From Fasciolopsis buskii (lineage: Eukaryota > Platyhelminthes > Trematoda > Plagiorchiida > Fasciolidae): 64,000 bases of DNA. A model generated the notes under the pieces. It saw nothing but the letters and a program-made list of their open reading frames with translations. It was not told where the DNA came from and searched no databases. The DNA lies in assembly GCA_008360955.1 (NCBI GenBank), contig LUCM01007432.1:13714-77713 (forward strand). The letters run 5' to 3'. Position 1 is the stretch's first letter, and each line of letters opens with the position of its first letter. Made by a program: the position numbers and the translations under genes. Shown in pieces: positions 24,776 to 37,302 of the stretch.

Positions 24776-27111
24776 AATGGCTGGGCTACAATTACGTCAT
24801 CGTTATTTCGTTGTTTTCTTGTGAGATTGTAGATCTCATTTGGTCTCCGCTTGCCTCAATAATCGGTCGGAATTGCTGTTGTTTAAAAACCTTGTTGTTT
24901 CTCAGCGTGGACTGGGATCACACATTATTGTGCCTCAAAGATCTCATCCATCTAGAAGAGGCACTCGTTCAGGCTAGCAGGTAGCTCCTAAATGCACCTT
25001 TCCGGCCAAGATATCCATTCCGGCATTGTTGGCTACCAACAACCGTTCGCCGTTTACGAAAACGTCGGATATTGCTGATTTACTCGTATCGATAGACAGC
25101 TTCATACTCCACCGGCAGGGCAGAGTTTCGAACAAGAAGGCTGGAGACGGCGTGGCAACGAACGTGAACTCATTCTGTCCCAATTTATTTATATGTACTC
25201 GGTAAGTGGAAATGACTGTCTCGTGACAGTGTCATCCCTAGTTTTCCCGCCATGCCAGTACAATCATAACAAACTTATATATTGTTCTTTTCAGCTCGCA
25301 ACGCAATATCACACCTTTTTCGACTGTTTTCTAGCATTTATCGCTCCTGCTCTTGACAACAGCCTGCATATTATTGTGGGTGATTCCAATCATGCACCTA
25401 CCCCACCATTGACTGCGTTTTACTTGACTGACCTCTTTTTTTTTGTCTCACCATAAGAGACTCCATTTTAGATAAAAGTATTACCAAACACCCTGATTTC
25501 TTTCCTCTGAAAATGCACGCTCCAATTTCAAGTAGCGATTATTGTCTTCTTCTGTAAAGACCCGAGATATGCCCTAGGTCAGCCTTCCATTCCTTCAAGC
25601 AAACAAATCAAATCCAAGTTCCCCTCCGTAACTTTTCACACAACAACCTCATTTTTCAGAAATCCCCTTCCCACGCATCTGAATACTTCTCCTTTGATCC
25701 CTGCTCAGTTACGACGTCAAGCTTCTTACAGAGACGACAAACGTGATCCTTCATACCTCATATCCCTTAGAAACACTATTTGTCTCAAGTGGCCGCACTT
25801 CCACCCAGAAACTGAAATCTCTAAGACGATTTAAGCAGAAATTCTACAAATCTCGCAGTAACTCAGGTGTGCGGTATATGTCCACCCGGATAAAAGCTGA
25901 AATCAAACCCATCAACACGACATTCGCCAGCCAAATCTTAAGTGGCAACAAACACTGATCCATAGGACAAAGCATTCGACTATTGTGTGGGAGGAAAAAG
26001 AAACATGCGAAATGCCCTGCGGATGTGGACGGTATCAGTCATGCTTGCATACGTTCATATTTGGACGGAATGATGTGACAGTTTCATGGTTTTCTAGGGA
26101 AGAGGTGCTCGGTCTTCACCGAACCACTAAAATTACCGTTGGGGTTGGTCCTGACAGTCTGCTCTCAGCTCTTTTAATGCATATTGTCATGGCCCTGACG
26201 GGTGCACTCAATTTTCGGATTTATTTCATCATTGAGCTCGTCTTATACTCCCATTCCAAAATCTAGTAGTTCTATTGCCTAGTCAAAAAGCTTTTGCTCT
26301 ATCGCATTGACATCAATTCTTAAACTGACAGAGCGTGCTGTGCTTAAGCGCCTGCATTCTTCTATGTATCCTCCTGACAACCCAGTTCAGGTTGCTTATA
26401 AATTTAACAGGTCCAATCTGGGCGCTTTCGCTTCCCTCAAGGATCACATATTTAAGTCCCTAAATGCATCAATGAAATGTGTGCGTTGCACTTTCTCTGA
26501 ACTATAGACGGAAAACCTTCAAATCCGTTAGTTAATAACTCAGGTGTGCTTCAGGATACTGTTCTTTCACCGTGCCTTTCCTCCACTGACATCAGCGATT
26601 TATCAAGTAACTCCACCTGTCATCTGTTCATGTATGCCCTCTCTCAAGCCGTTTTCGAGCAATGGTGATTTCTAAAGTTTTTTAAACAACTTGTCTTTAA
26701 TCTTTGATTTCTCTGCATCAGTTGGTTTAAATCTCAATATATCTGAATGTTTTGAAAGTCTGTTCTCTTTCTCTATCTCTTAAGTTCAGCCCAACCGTTC
26801 GAAACTTCTTCCGACCGTTGTCATTTCAGATCAGGACGCTTCGATACTACAAGGTGAAACAAAGCATCATCTCCCGATTTCATATCAACGTGTTTTTCCA
26901 ATCCTTCTGTACTGTCCTCCTGTTATTTTCCCAAGTTCGCTTAAAAGAAACGTCAAAATTGTTTGCCGGAGGCTATCAGTTGTTAGCTGTGTCTTTCATA
27001 CCACTAAGTGAATTGTCCTTCAATGTATATGATCAGCACTCACAGCATGTGAGAAATTTGCCCATAATTCTTTTAGATGCCATGCATCATCTGCACAAGG
27101 GTCTTTCAAAG

Positions 27112-27125
27112 TGCCGCTCTTATAT
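27112..27125. repeat. Target-site duplication, left copy
   Basis: TGCCGCTCTTATAT, identical to 27276-27289. It lies in the C-terminal coding region of the LINE. Confidence 0.85.
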
Positions 27126-27275
27126 CAGGACCAAATGATGTAAGGTGTATCGAAAAATCGATGCGCCATGTATTGTTTTTAGTTGTGGATGATATAATGT
27201 AACAATCAAATTTGATTGTAAAACTTGCCTTGAGAAAGACTATCCACGGTAGTGGAAACGTTGGCGCATTACGTC
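27126..27275 (+). mobile_element. 150-bp non-autonomous insertion, related to the 37.4-kb palindromic element
   Basis: Exactly bounded by a 14-bp target-site duplication. The left half (GGTGTATCGAAAAATCGATG, CGCCATGTATTGTTTTT) matches the reverse complement of 37511-37560. The right half (AAAACTTGCCTTGAGAAAG, GGAAACGTTGGCGCATTAC) matches 37411-37465. The middle is an 18-nt palindrome, ACAATCAAATTTGATTGT. It looks like a 5'-truncated copy of the element whose longer form lies at 37.3-37.7 kb. GAAACGTTGGC-type 3' ends are familiar from Penelope-like elements, but the class is inferred. Confidence 0.8.
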
Positions 27276-27289
27276 TGCCGCTCTTATAT
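27276..27289. repeat. Target-site duplication, right copy
   Basis: TGCCGCTCTTATAT, second copy. The interrupted LINE reading continues immediately after it. Confidence 0.85.
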
Positions 27290-27563
27290 TTCAACGCGAT
27301 CCACTTTTAATGTCACCCCCTTCCTTCCCAAGAATCAATATCTATTGGAAATCCACTGCTCCATATTTAGCACTCATTTTGACAAATCGTGACCGTGTTT
27401 CAGCCAACTTTCTGAATAACCTATTATAGTATGTCCAGATCATTCCTCGATGAGTTCTTATTTCATTTTTGCAATGTGATGGTTGCAAATGTTTTCTTAT
27501 TTTGCCCCACGGTTTTTGGCTGAAATCTGACATATATTGTCCACGAACGTCTATACAGTACAA

Positions 27564-28839
27564 TGCATCCCCTCACACTACTGGTGGGTTAGCTTCATCA
27601 CTTTGTCCACGTGCGCTTCACTCCGAATAGCTTGCCTTGACGTGATGCCTCATGCGTTTACCGACCAGTGGCCCAGTTACGCACCCCCCACAATTCAGCC
27701 CTCGGCGTTTTGCACAGCTCGCATGTGCTGATCAGTTGGTGGTTGCACACGTGTTTGTGTATGTGTTGGTTTTGGTCCATTTGCTGTTGCGACGTACTGA
27801 CCTTGCGGACTGCTTTCTTTGCAAAAGCGTTCTGGTGCCTATGTTCGAAAGACTTGAATTGCCCCAGTTCAACCTGCCACAAGCTCATTGAATTTGATCA
27901 GTTTTAACTAGCGACAACATTGTCAGTAGCAAAAATGAGAATTCTGATTTTTCTGAAATTTTTGTCTCTGAGTCCCTAAAAGGTACTTCCGTTTATGGTG
28001 ATCCAATGGTACAATTAAAATCTGTGAACAATCGCTTTTTCTAGTTGGATGTTTTATCTACTTTCGAAAAATTGACAAAACCATTTGATTCGTTCCTGCT
28101 GACGACTAGTCGCACAGCTGAGATCATTAAGGATTTTGTCTTTACTTGAATTGGGTTTAAGACTGCAGATGTTTCTACCGCCATGTATTGATCGTACTCA
28201 TCCCTAAGCTATTGAGTAACCTACTTTCACCCCAGCTCATTCTTTATGGCTCTCTGATTTGAACCGCAAATATCGTAAACCAGCTGCCCAGGTCGTCTTC
28301 TACTGAGCTCATTTGAGAACGCTTTCTCCTATATGTTTGTTTTCCCATTCCGTCGGTTGTGCTGTTTGGCCGGACTAGCTGAATCATCCTAGGGAAGAAT
28401 CATCACATTTATCCGGTTTAGTAACGCCTGACCCCTGGGGAATTTTTTGAAAATCCCAATTTCCGTTGCACTGATGCGAAATCGGTCCTAATGCATCAAT
28501 GTCACTTTTTGTCCCGCAATTAATCATCTAACTTACAAACGCGAATATGAACTTGAAATGGTGGAATAATATCCAACTAAGATGCATGATATTAACTGAT
28601 TTATTTATGATAGTCTGCTTCGTTTGTTCCCAGTAACTGTGGCAATCATATGCTTTATAAGTGATACTATTATTGAGTCATTTCTATCAAAATCATCATC
28701 CACCTCATCATTTCAGTGAACAATAAGACAAGAGGCTAAACGGGGAAACTCTATAGATTTTATCGGTGAACATCAAATGTTTTGTTACCTTCATTATTAT
28801 TTCAATAAATAAGAAAATGATTTAGGGTTCAATAGGCCG
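27564..28839. other. No gene recognised
   Basis: Open stretches of up to 79 codons overlap on both strands at 27652-27907 without a motif. The remainder holds nothing I can name. Confidence 0.35.
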
Positions 28840-29110
28840 GAGAAGCCTTTGATTTGGTCGACAGGATTCAACACTAATTGATTCAAAGCATTTTACAAGA
28901 AAACTCGACAATCAAGGCAAAATTTCTCTCCTGCTTTATGTGCGGTAACCAGTTTTCTTGGATTACAGTGGATCATTACAAACCCTTTGGGTCATTATAA
29001 GGAACAGAATGGCACTGGTTGTTACGTCTTCAGGCTATACGCATGAACTTGTCCACACTAATAATGCTGTGTCGGTAGGGGCGAGCCCCGACATTGAGCA
29101 GCATAAGTTG
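28840..29110 (+). mobile_element. LINE RT fragment
   Basis: The plus strand reads GEAFDLVDRIQH, matching the RT block D-x-x-KAFDxVDR with the K changed, then NQFSWITVDHYKPF in the place of the family's fold before GVPQG. A frame change gives RMALVVTS and YTHELVHTNNAVSVGASP, aligning with G-x-R-x-G-x-LLF, Y-x-NELV and the residues before YADD. Stops and frame breaks show it is dead. It is distinct from the copy at 25.3-27.6 kb because it repeats the same RT portion. Confidence 0.6.
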
Positions 29111-29271
29111 CGTCTATAAAAGAAGTGCATGAAAAGTGATTAGAAATATCAATTGTTTCTTGGTGTTTCAAGACCACATACAAAGGAATATGGTGAAATT
29201 TAGTTCTGATTGGGCTAGCGGCACAATTAGTTCACTAAATACAGCAGTTTTCGCAGATGATTTTCTTTTCT

Positions 29272-29335
29272 TTTTTGTTTTTTTTCATCTTTTACTTCCT
29301 TTTTTATTAATGAAATAATAATGTACACCTCGTAG
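29272..29335 (-). repeat. SINE 3' tail fragment
   Basis: CATCTTTTACTTCC and TTATTAATGAAATAATAATG match the tail of the SINE copies at 16.6, 35.3 and 48.4 kb. The tRNA-like head is absent. Confidence 0.55.
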
Positions 29336-31589
29336 AAAAGTTTGTCTACGTGCTAACGGATGGACGGGAGCAATTGCGTCGCGATTAAAGTGTATGTGCA
29401 AAACAAGTGATTATAAGTAAACGATGATCTACTTTGTGATTTTAGGGAGTAATCGTACAGCGGGATTCAAAAACACACTGAACTCCGTGAAAAGTATTTT
29501 CACAAATTGTATCCATCTAGTAAATTGGGTGCTCAATGATGATTTTGCTCAAGTGAGAAATTTTAGACCTCACCACTTATTTATTTGGGTATCCTGTAAT
29601 TGACCGTGTTGCACTTTTGCTTAAATGAGATGGGAAGGACTGTAACACCTCAGCAAGAGAAATCGACAACACTAAGGTACATCCGTTAATTGGCCTAATG
29701 TTGAAAACATCGAACAGAATTATTCAACCCGTTTTCAGACAGAGATGAATTAGCCCTTGAAAAAACAAGCTTGTAACTGGTGTGTAGGGATTGTAAGATT
29801 GGGAAGACAGCCAGGTTCAGTAAACTGGGAACCACGGAATGAAGTCTGATTGCGAAATGTCTGAAAGACAGATTCACTTAGGCAAACGAACTTGAGATAA
29901 GTCAGTGAGTAAATTACGCGTGCGTTTGTGCAGACCAAAGGGGTACACTGACGTGACACACTCAAACATCGTTCAGTGACTCATGCTTTTGTATCTGTGT
30001 ATGTGAATACTTAACGCGAATTCACCACGTCTCATAGGAAGGTCTGGAACAGGACCCAAGTGATCATAATCCGATGGAAAGTATTTCATTTTTTTTAGTC
30101 TTTTGACCAAAGAAACACTCAAAATACTAAGCAATATTCCATAAAACTTAAATTCTAAGCAGACGAGGAACGGAAGGTTATGACACCAGTAATTTCACAT
30201 GTGTTTCACTGTTCCAAAGGCAAAAGAATATACCGATCGAATCCGCTTTCACTTAGGCTGTTCACTCTTAAAGCCGCCACTCAAATGTCATCACAAATGC
30301 GATGGTGCCGGTTCACGAGTGTTTTATAGGCCTCTCTTAGCCTGGGGCACTCCACTCTTGTTAGTGCTGTGCGTCTCTAGATGACCAATTTGCTGACAAG
30401 TATGGAGGTAATGACCGTTTGCTTACTGCAACGAAGGTAGGTGTGGAATTCCAAGTAGCGTTAAATGAATATGATCCCGACAAATATGATACATTCGAGT
30501 TCAGAATTGCAGAATTATGGTAGTGCTGCTTTCCAGCCCAAGGGTAGAATTACAGGCGTGATCTCTTCGCGCAATTTTAGTCGGACCTCATTTTCCAATC
30601 ACATGAGCTTATTAGACACGGATCTTCTGCTTGTTGTGGCGGAAGTGATCAATCACAGCCACAAACTACATCGCATGAATCCATGAGCACGAACGGAATG
30701 TGCTGAACAACATGGCACTTCAAAATCGAACCACCAAGCGTTTCAGACCGAATCCTGTTGACTGGTGCGTCATCCTGTAGTGGGACCATGTGAAGTGGTA
30801 GCGCTTTAGGAAACGTTTCCGTATTTTATGTATATTTATCACTACTCATAAACGAAGAGGAAGACTTCACGTATGCAACACATTGTAACACATAACGGGT
30901 TATAATGCCCTTCGGACAGACTAAGTATCAGTTAGATCTGGAGGTGAAACAGAGAAGAATTATGTCACTGCATGTGATCTTGTTATTCGACATTGAATCC
31001 TCTGTGCATGTGTTTGGTCTTTTGATACTAGTCGGGTCTAATCGCAGACAACCTACCACCGAATAGCTTACTGATAGGGTATATCTGTTACCATAGGGTT
31101 GAATTTACTTCGCTTTTAGATATACATATTAAATTTTGTGCAAAATCATGCCCAGTCCAATTGGGCCCGCGGTTCAAACCAGCCAGAAACCAAATTATGA
31201 CAAAGGCGTAATCCGGCTGTTTGTCCGGCGGACCGCAGTGACCGAAATGGTTGCATCAACATGGACTGTGAGTCTGTGATTTTCGGTACTAATAAGGAGT
31301 TGGTACACTTACTGGGCAAGTGTAATAGGGGCTCTTCTTTGATCACGTTTGAACATTACGGATGTCACCCTACGGCGTGGCGAATTTCAAACCATAAATC
31401 TAACTCTCATTTCACTACTGAAATTTATTTCAGTAACCAAAGCCGGCGAATATCACAAACGACAGAGCATAGCCCTCAGTCGGAGGATGAACGAGATAAT
31501 TGCTAACCTAAGTGCAGGAATCAGATATAATGTATGTGCTCAGAATGAAATAACCAGAGTACTAGATGTTTATACCAAGGTTAGAAATA
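29336..31589. other. No gene recognised
   Basis: Only open stretches under about 100 codons, none with a known motif. Confidence 0.35.
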
Positions 31590-34200
31590 CAGAAAGTGGG
31601 ATGGTGTTCCCCAGTCTGGACGTCCTGGGGAAGGAAGAAGATTGAAAGAAAGAATAACGAAATCAATCGACAGAAACCTGCTGAGAATAACGAGCGTGAG
31701 AAAGACCAAAAGAGGTTATAGGAACAGGAACCACTGAGGAAAGTTCCGAAGAACTAAAACCAAAATAACAAAGATAGAAATGAGACAGCGAATCAACTGT
31801 TCGTCGATGGGCCGGCGACTGCTAGGTGGATGTTACTAAAAGACCTCGGATTAGCCGAGTGGGCTTTCGCTGAAACTGGTCAAGAAGAAAAAACAAAATA
31901 GGCGAAGCCAAACTCATACGCGATTGTACCATTCACTTGTAGGATAAATTTTAGTTTCGCACAATATAAGTTGAGTTGGGATGAAGAAAAGCCTGAAGCA
32001 GAAAAGAAGACCAATTTTGTGAACAGCGGGAGAAGAAGGCTAAGGAATAAAAAAACCATCACCAGCATGGCAAACTAATGGATAGGCCAAGAAGGAAAAC
32101 AAAATCTGGGGAACTCAAGTTAGACGAGTCACTGTGGTGAGAACGAATGACGTTTCAATGGATATGCAGGGAAAACTTTAGAAGCACTGAATGTGACATG
32201 TTTGCTGGAACCACAGGAAGGGATGTGTTCAAAATCGAAGTCTAGTAATACGTTGGCGATACAACAGTCACGATTTATGTTGATTTCCCATGGAAATAAG
32301 TGCGACAAAAACGAAGGGGAACAATGACAAGTGACGCCAACGGCAAGGGAATGGATTGGGTTAGAGATAGTGGACAGAAGGTTACTAATGAATAAAAAAG
32401 TGGATGGTTGGGAGTTCTGAACCTTGGAGAAAACCATCACTTACAGGAACTGGCTGGGCAGGATCCCATCAACTCGGGTGGAGATGACTCGCTTACTGAG
32501 GAAGTTTGATGTTCACGCTAAGTGAGCTGGGAGAAGCGCGGGTGTGGACAGTTTCGACAGAAGACCTTCCCACCAAACTCGGTCGAAAGCTTTAGAAATG
32601 TTGTACGAAAAGGAGGTGTGTTTCTCCGTGGTTGTCCGTTGACACCATCGGAAGTGTGGCACGAGGGCCAGTAGATCGGGGTTGAACGACGACATGAGAA
32701 TCCCCATTGACGGTCTCTTAACAGTTTTTCGTGTTCCAGAAAGGGAAGTAATTGGTCGGGATGATATTTTCAAATAAGTTCGAAATAACAGGTATGGCGG
32801 AAATTGGACGACAGTTGCTAGGGTGAGAGAGATTAGAGAGTTTGGGAATAGGGGAGATTACGGGACGTTTCCAAGGAGTAGGAAAGGTAGAAATTTTTAG
32901 AGGAAGACAGAAGAGGCGACGTAAAAGAGGAGCCAACTCAGTGGCAAAAATTTTAGCGAAAATGAGTAGAATATCGTCTTGATATCGCAATGTTCGGTGA
33001 ATCTTCCTAGTGCTGACGTTAGGTAGCAAATGGGGAACAGTGAGAAAGGAAGTGGCCGGCGGTATGGAATAAGTAGGTAATGTGGAATTCGAGGTATACC
33101 GGGAGGCAAGACTGTCAGCTTTCTCGTGTGGTTCACAAGCGAGATGACCAGAGGAATTGTAGATGAGAGGGAAATTGGACGGGAATAAATTGTGAGTATT
33201 TACTTTAGCAAGAGATCAAAAAGTTCGACCACCAGTGGTTGATGAGAATTAGTATTCGGGTTTGGAGCAGAAGAAGCACTCTTTAACTGTTCGTATAATT
33301 GCTGAACACTTGTTTCTAGCTCGCACCGGGAGGTGGTGGAAGGCGGGAGTGGGCGAACGGTGCAAGCGGCTAAATGTTGAACAATTCCAAAGTGCTGCAT
33401 AGTTGCAATCGTAATTAAACCACTCGGGGAATTCCGGTTTGCTTGGCCTAGAACAGGGTAGAATAAAAATATTCATGCTTTGCATAACAATGTCGGCAAA
33501 AGTGGGAACAATTGTAGGAACGTCTGAAATGAAGCGTCCGTCATTCCAGTGATAGGAACTCAAGAGGCTATGAAAATCGTCCCAGTCGGCTGAACTGTAG
33601 CGCCAAAATGTGTCTTGAGGAGAGTGCTCGTTGTGGTGAGGGAACGTGACGGCTGATTTAGGAATATAATGGTCATATGATTCAAGAGTGAAAAAGAGGG
33701 TATCTGAGTAGAGCGAAGGGACGGAAGTAGGGATAAAAACAAGGGTACGATCACCGCTGCCGGTTAGGCCCCTTATCCGTGTGGCGCGATCAATTAGTTG
33801 TGATAAATTGTTGCCCAGGGCGAATTGTTTGGTTTCCCGGCCCATGACGAATATTCAGAAGATTTTGCTGACTACNNNNNNNNNNCCCGGCCCATGACGA
33901 ATATTCAGAAGATTTTGCTGACTACTCGCGTTTGTGAACAATAAAACATTCTAAGATAGCAGAGAATCAGCATTGAAAGTTCAATCCAGTAATGTTGGTC
34001 GAAGTAATAAGAATCTGATAACTTTCGAATGCGTAGTGAGAGCTTGAGAACGAGCACACATATAATTGTGTACTGTCAAGGTTAATTTGACAGAAAACTG
34101 GCAAATATGATCGTGAGATCTGAAGAGTTAAGCGTTGATAAGACCTGAATAGAGGATGTGTGGTGGTGAACCCGGTGTGGGCGAAGACGCCTACCACCTA
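31590..34200 (-). mobile_element. Decayed LINE (CR1/Jockey-like), endonuclease to C-terminal end
   Basis: The most complete LINE here. From high to low coordinates: a weak endonuclease N-part (34197-33926); a 198-codon open stretch (33845-33249) with NNLSQLIDRATRI, SYDHYI and ADWDDFHSLL; DDILLIFAKI, ELAPLLRRLF, PWKRPVISPIPKLSN and NCRPISAIPVISNLFENI (about 32990-32745); YNISKAFDRVWWEGLLSKLS (about 32595-32540), the RT palm A block; NPIHSLAVGVTCHCS (about 32345-32305), in place of the FADDTTLH active site; FLLGLSIS and LLDQFQRKPTRLI (about 32090-31840); and FPRTSRLGNTIP (about 31640-31600), the conserved tail. Loss of the DD pair plus frameshifts make it inactive. It spans a 10-N gap. Confidence 0.88.
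33836..33925. other. Assembly gap flanked by an exact 40-bp duplication
   Basis: Ten N (33876-33885) separate two identical 40-bp copies, 33836-33875 and 33886-33925, both containing CCCGGCCCATGACGAATATT. This is the usual mark of scaffolded contigs whose overlapping ends were not merged. The gap probably has no missing sequence, and the duplication is probably not biological. Confidence 0.92.
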
Positions 34201-34773
34201 CAATCAGCTTAGAACTATCTTATAATGGTCGGATGCGGATAGACGGTAGAAAAACTCCAGTGATTAATTTGCTAGGATACCATTTGAGGTGGTTATGGCG
34301 TGCAGTCGATCAGAGAAATATACGATTTTCTTCCGAACTCGTGATCAGGACAAGTTTTAGTCGATCGAGGTGGTCTTCATAAGCGCACTTGTACTAAAAT
34401 TTTAAGCCGTTTACACACCCGGTCAACCGAATAACAAAGGGAAGTATGCAGGTGTTGACTGTAACAAAAATAACCAGATGCGTGAATTTTTCGCATGCTT
34501 AAATTCCCAGGAGAGTAAAACGCTCCAGGCAGGCGGTATCATTCTGCGGTCGATTTAGCAGTAGTTGAGAACAAAGAGAAGTTCCATCGAGTGAAAAGAG
34601 TTGGTAGCAGAACTTCATCATGAACAGTTTTGGAAAACATTAGAGTTGAATCGTCGAAAGTAGATGCTTCTCATATAATGCTGAAGCCTTTGCATCTCTG
34701 AACAATGCAAACAACTCTCTCTGTCCATTAATTATTTGATCATTGAAGCCATGAAATATATCGTTTCCTGGAA
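34201..34773. other. No gene recognised
   Basis: Probably the 5' flank of the minus-strand LINE; no motif seen. Confidence 0.35.
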
Positions 34774-34890
34774 AGTAGTCGCGGCCAACGGAGATTTCAC
34801 GAGTGGGCAAGTTCCCGGGCGTTGGGAGAAATCGAATCGGTAACCTTCAGGGTGAGATGCCACGATGTTGGCCTTTTGACCACTACTAGT
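34774..34890 (-). mobile_element. tRNA-derived SINE, diverged copy
   Basis: AGTCGCGGCCAACGG matches the body of the 48.4-kb SINE. The reverse complement carries GTAGTGGTCAAAAGGCCAAC (A-box side) and GGTTACCGATTCGATT (decayed B box) at the expected relative positions. Confidence 0.6.
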
Positions 34891-35227
34891 CCAAATTAAT
34901 TATCAAAAAAAGGATGTCAAATATCAGTGGCGCAAACCAATGCGACTTGACCTAAATGGTGTGTGCTTGCAACTAGATGGTTGCGAGATACTTGGACATC
35001 ATTACACTACATCCACGTGATAGTCTACCGAACACACAAGGCTAAATGTTGTATGCTTCCTAACCGGGGTTGGGGACGGCTACGGTAATTTAAGGTTTCA
35101 AGTTTAATGCAAATCACAGATGCTTATCTGCAAAATGAACTTACTGTCGCATTCAGTGAATAGCGAGATCTTTATGGGCATAAATATTTACACGTTTCAA
35201 TGTCGAACTATCCTTATCAGGGAAACA

Positions 35228-35430
35228 GCATTCCTCACTTCCAGTACATGGACGCTGGTTGATCGGCGGGAAAGTGGTCAGTATTGTTGTCTTTTGACCT
35301 GAAGATGGTGCATTCGACTCCTACCGGTGGTAGCTTCCTCATTTGGCAGGGCTCTGTTGGCCGCGACCTTATCCCTGAAAATAATATATAATTGTTATTT
35401 CATCAATAAAGGAAATTAAATAACAAGAAG
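35228..35430 (+). mobile_element. tRNA-derived SINE, plus-strand copy
   Basis: Head-to-tail order on the plus strand: an A-box region near 35253-35285, a decayed B box GGTGCATTCGACTCC near 35308-35322, then CTCTGTTGGCCGCGACCTTA and AATTGTTATTTCATCAATAA, which match the reverse complement of the 48.4-kb copy. Confidence 0.75.
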
Positions 35431-36899
35431 CAAAAAGACTGAAGTTTAGTGAAATTAGTCTTCTAGATCCACTCGGATTTCTTTTTTATCGTATTATTGC
35501 CGAGTTTATCACTCACTTCACGGATCTCGTCATACAGAATGCTCATGGGCAAATATTCAGCCACAGTGATAACTGTGGATTTGTTGTACATGATTCTTAG
35601 AAAGGTGAGAACTTGAATGTGGTCACATATGCTACACAAGTTTAATACTTATTAGCATATCATTGCTGTAAAAGTTGACTGTTAGTCAATATTTCTGTTT
35701 CCGTAATCAGTTTTTTTCAAATCTAGTTTACCAGCTCCAAGTGCGTAGGCCGAACTGAAAAAAGACCTCATCTCATTCCACGAGAACGATTTATTATTAA
35801 TATGCTGTTGAGCTATCCAGAAACTGAATATTTCAGTGTTTGGCCTTGTTGTTACCCTTGTGCGTTCAGTTGTGACCGCACAACAAGGACCCTACTGAAA
35901 CAAAGAGAGATACCGGGGCAGGGAATAGGAGTGCATGGCTTTTCGCAAAAAAGTTAGCCGAAATATTTTGAGCTAGTCTTCTATGTGAGGTGAACCCGTT
36001 TCATCACTATGCAGAATACCCCTACTTACATATGCCAATGTTCGTCGGACAGTGCATAAAGTTCGCGGCTGTGCACAAACTACGGGTGTCTTGATCAGTA
36101 CTGAAACCATTACACATAGGCGGTCCAGTTTCCTTGCAGTAGCTGACCCTTTTATATAACAATGTACAGCTTGATTCGGAGGCAGTCCCACTGAAATGTG
36201 CGAAGGGGGAACAAAATGCAATTTTGAAACAACAGATTATCTTGAATTTTAAGAGCCTATGCTGCTCACTTATGGTCCCACGGTGATTATCAAGAGTTTG
36301 ACAACCGTTAATGGATCTGTGGCAATCATTCAAGGCAATTACTAATCGAAATCGGATGTTGAACGATCACGGAATGTTTCTGAAGGACAGAAGCTCTATA
36401 TAAGTTAAACTACCTGTATCCTCAAAACTAATCGTGCCTATTACGGTAACAGACTGCAATAATGGTTGATCGATATTCCCGCTTTGTGAACGTCATTTGA
36501 CGCACGAATGAAATATGATATTTCGGTAGGTTTTCTCTAACGACGGAATAGTCTTACAGTGATTGAAACTGCTGCGCTCACGGCCTACACTTCGATAAAA
36601 AGATTTCGTACCGAGCTGAACATTCCCCGAATCTTCACTTTTCCACGAATTGCGCCAACCATTGTCAGACATCAGTGTTTTTATCATACTGAAAGCTTAA
36701 CTACGAGCGACATCTGTGCAAATATTATGAATACAAACAATATCAGTACCATAGCTTATTGGCTAATAGGCTAATGAAACAAACTAGGTTGGCCATTCCG
36801 CTCCAGAATATGGACAAACCTCTGGCTAAACCGAGACCGAGAGCTATTAGTTAGAGCGTGCTCCTGGCAAAAAAAACAGATTGCGTCTGGTCATATGAC
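35431..36899. other. No gene recognised
   Basis: Open stretches of up to 103 codons (minus 36022-36333) without a motif. Confidence 0.35.
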
Positions 36900-36991
36900 A
36901 CCAAAAATTGACCCGGATCTTATGCATGAATTGCTAGCCAAAATTATCTGTACGTGGCTGTTATATCGGTAAGCAAATCTGATCTTATTTC
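36900..36991 (+). CDS. Weak exon candidate, unknown protein
   Basis: A short open stretch (MTPKIDPDLMHELLAKIICT, then WLLYR) runs into a strong splice-donor-like site, ATCG followed by GTAAGC at 36969-36974. The upstream acceptor is poor (A-rich before CAG). No family recognised. It could be chance. Confidence 0.15.
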
Positions 36992-37302
36992 TTTCTGTCA
37001 TTTAAGTCGTAACTAAACACGCCCCGATCGATTGCTTTGTTTGCCGATCTCGTATACAATACATTCTTTGCAATACCGAAATCGAATGAGTTGTAGAAAC
37101 AATGTACCAACGTGTTTTTTTGTGCAAATGAAGACTTATCAAGAACTCACGGTTCTCTGTCCAGATAACATTGAACCGACGACTTTAGTTACGGTGGCCC
37201 GTCTTGCCCGAGGCATATTTTCAATGGAAAAAAATAACTCCGACTTGTCCCCTCCCAATATCGCAAGATTATATCCGGTTGAAATTAATAATAACTTGCT
37301 AA

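Larger units (their letters stand above)
25290..27563 (+). mobile_element. Decayed LINE (CR1/Rex-like), endonuclease end to C-terminus
   Basis: Plus-strand blocks in order: an endonuclease HIIVGDSN (about 25370, family form VGDFN); VGVGPDSLLSALL (about 26140-26180) at the start of the RT; LKLTERAVLKRLHSS, NPVQVAYKFNRS and ASLKDHIFKSLNASMKCVRC (26320-26490), the RT finger and palm region; NSGVLQDTVLSP (about 26540-26575, family VPQGTVLSP); FMYALS (about 26630), where YADD is expected, so the active site is lost; then a C-terminal region with LKRNVKIVCRRLS and HHLHKGLSKCRSYI ending near 27125. The reading resumes after a 150-bp insertion and continues to about 27560. Many stops and frameshifts are present. 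Confidence 0.8.

Noticed and set aside
24974..25183. Aspartic protease of an LTR element on the minus strand (VNGERLL... region)
   Set aside because: No D-T/S-G triad, and it lies too close to the LTR-like repeat for a protease position.
31349..31645. 98-codon plus-strand open stretch
   Set aside because: Overlaps the C-terminal end of the minus-strand LINE and has no motif of its own.
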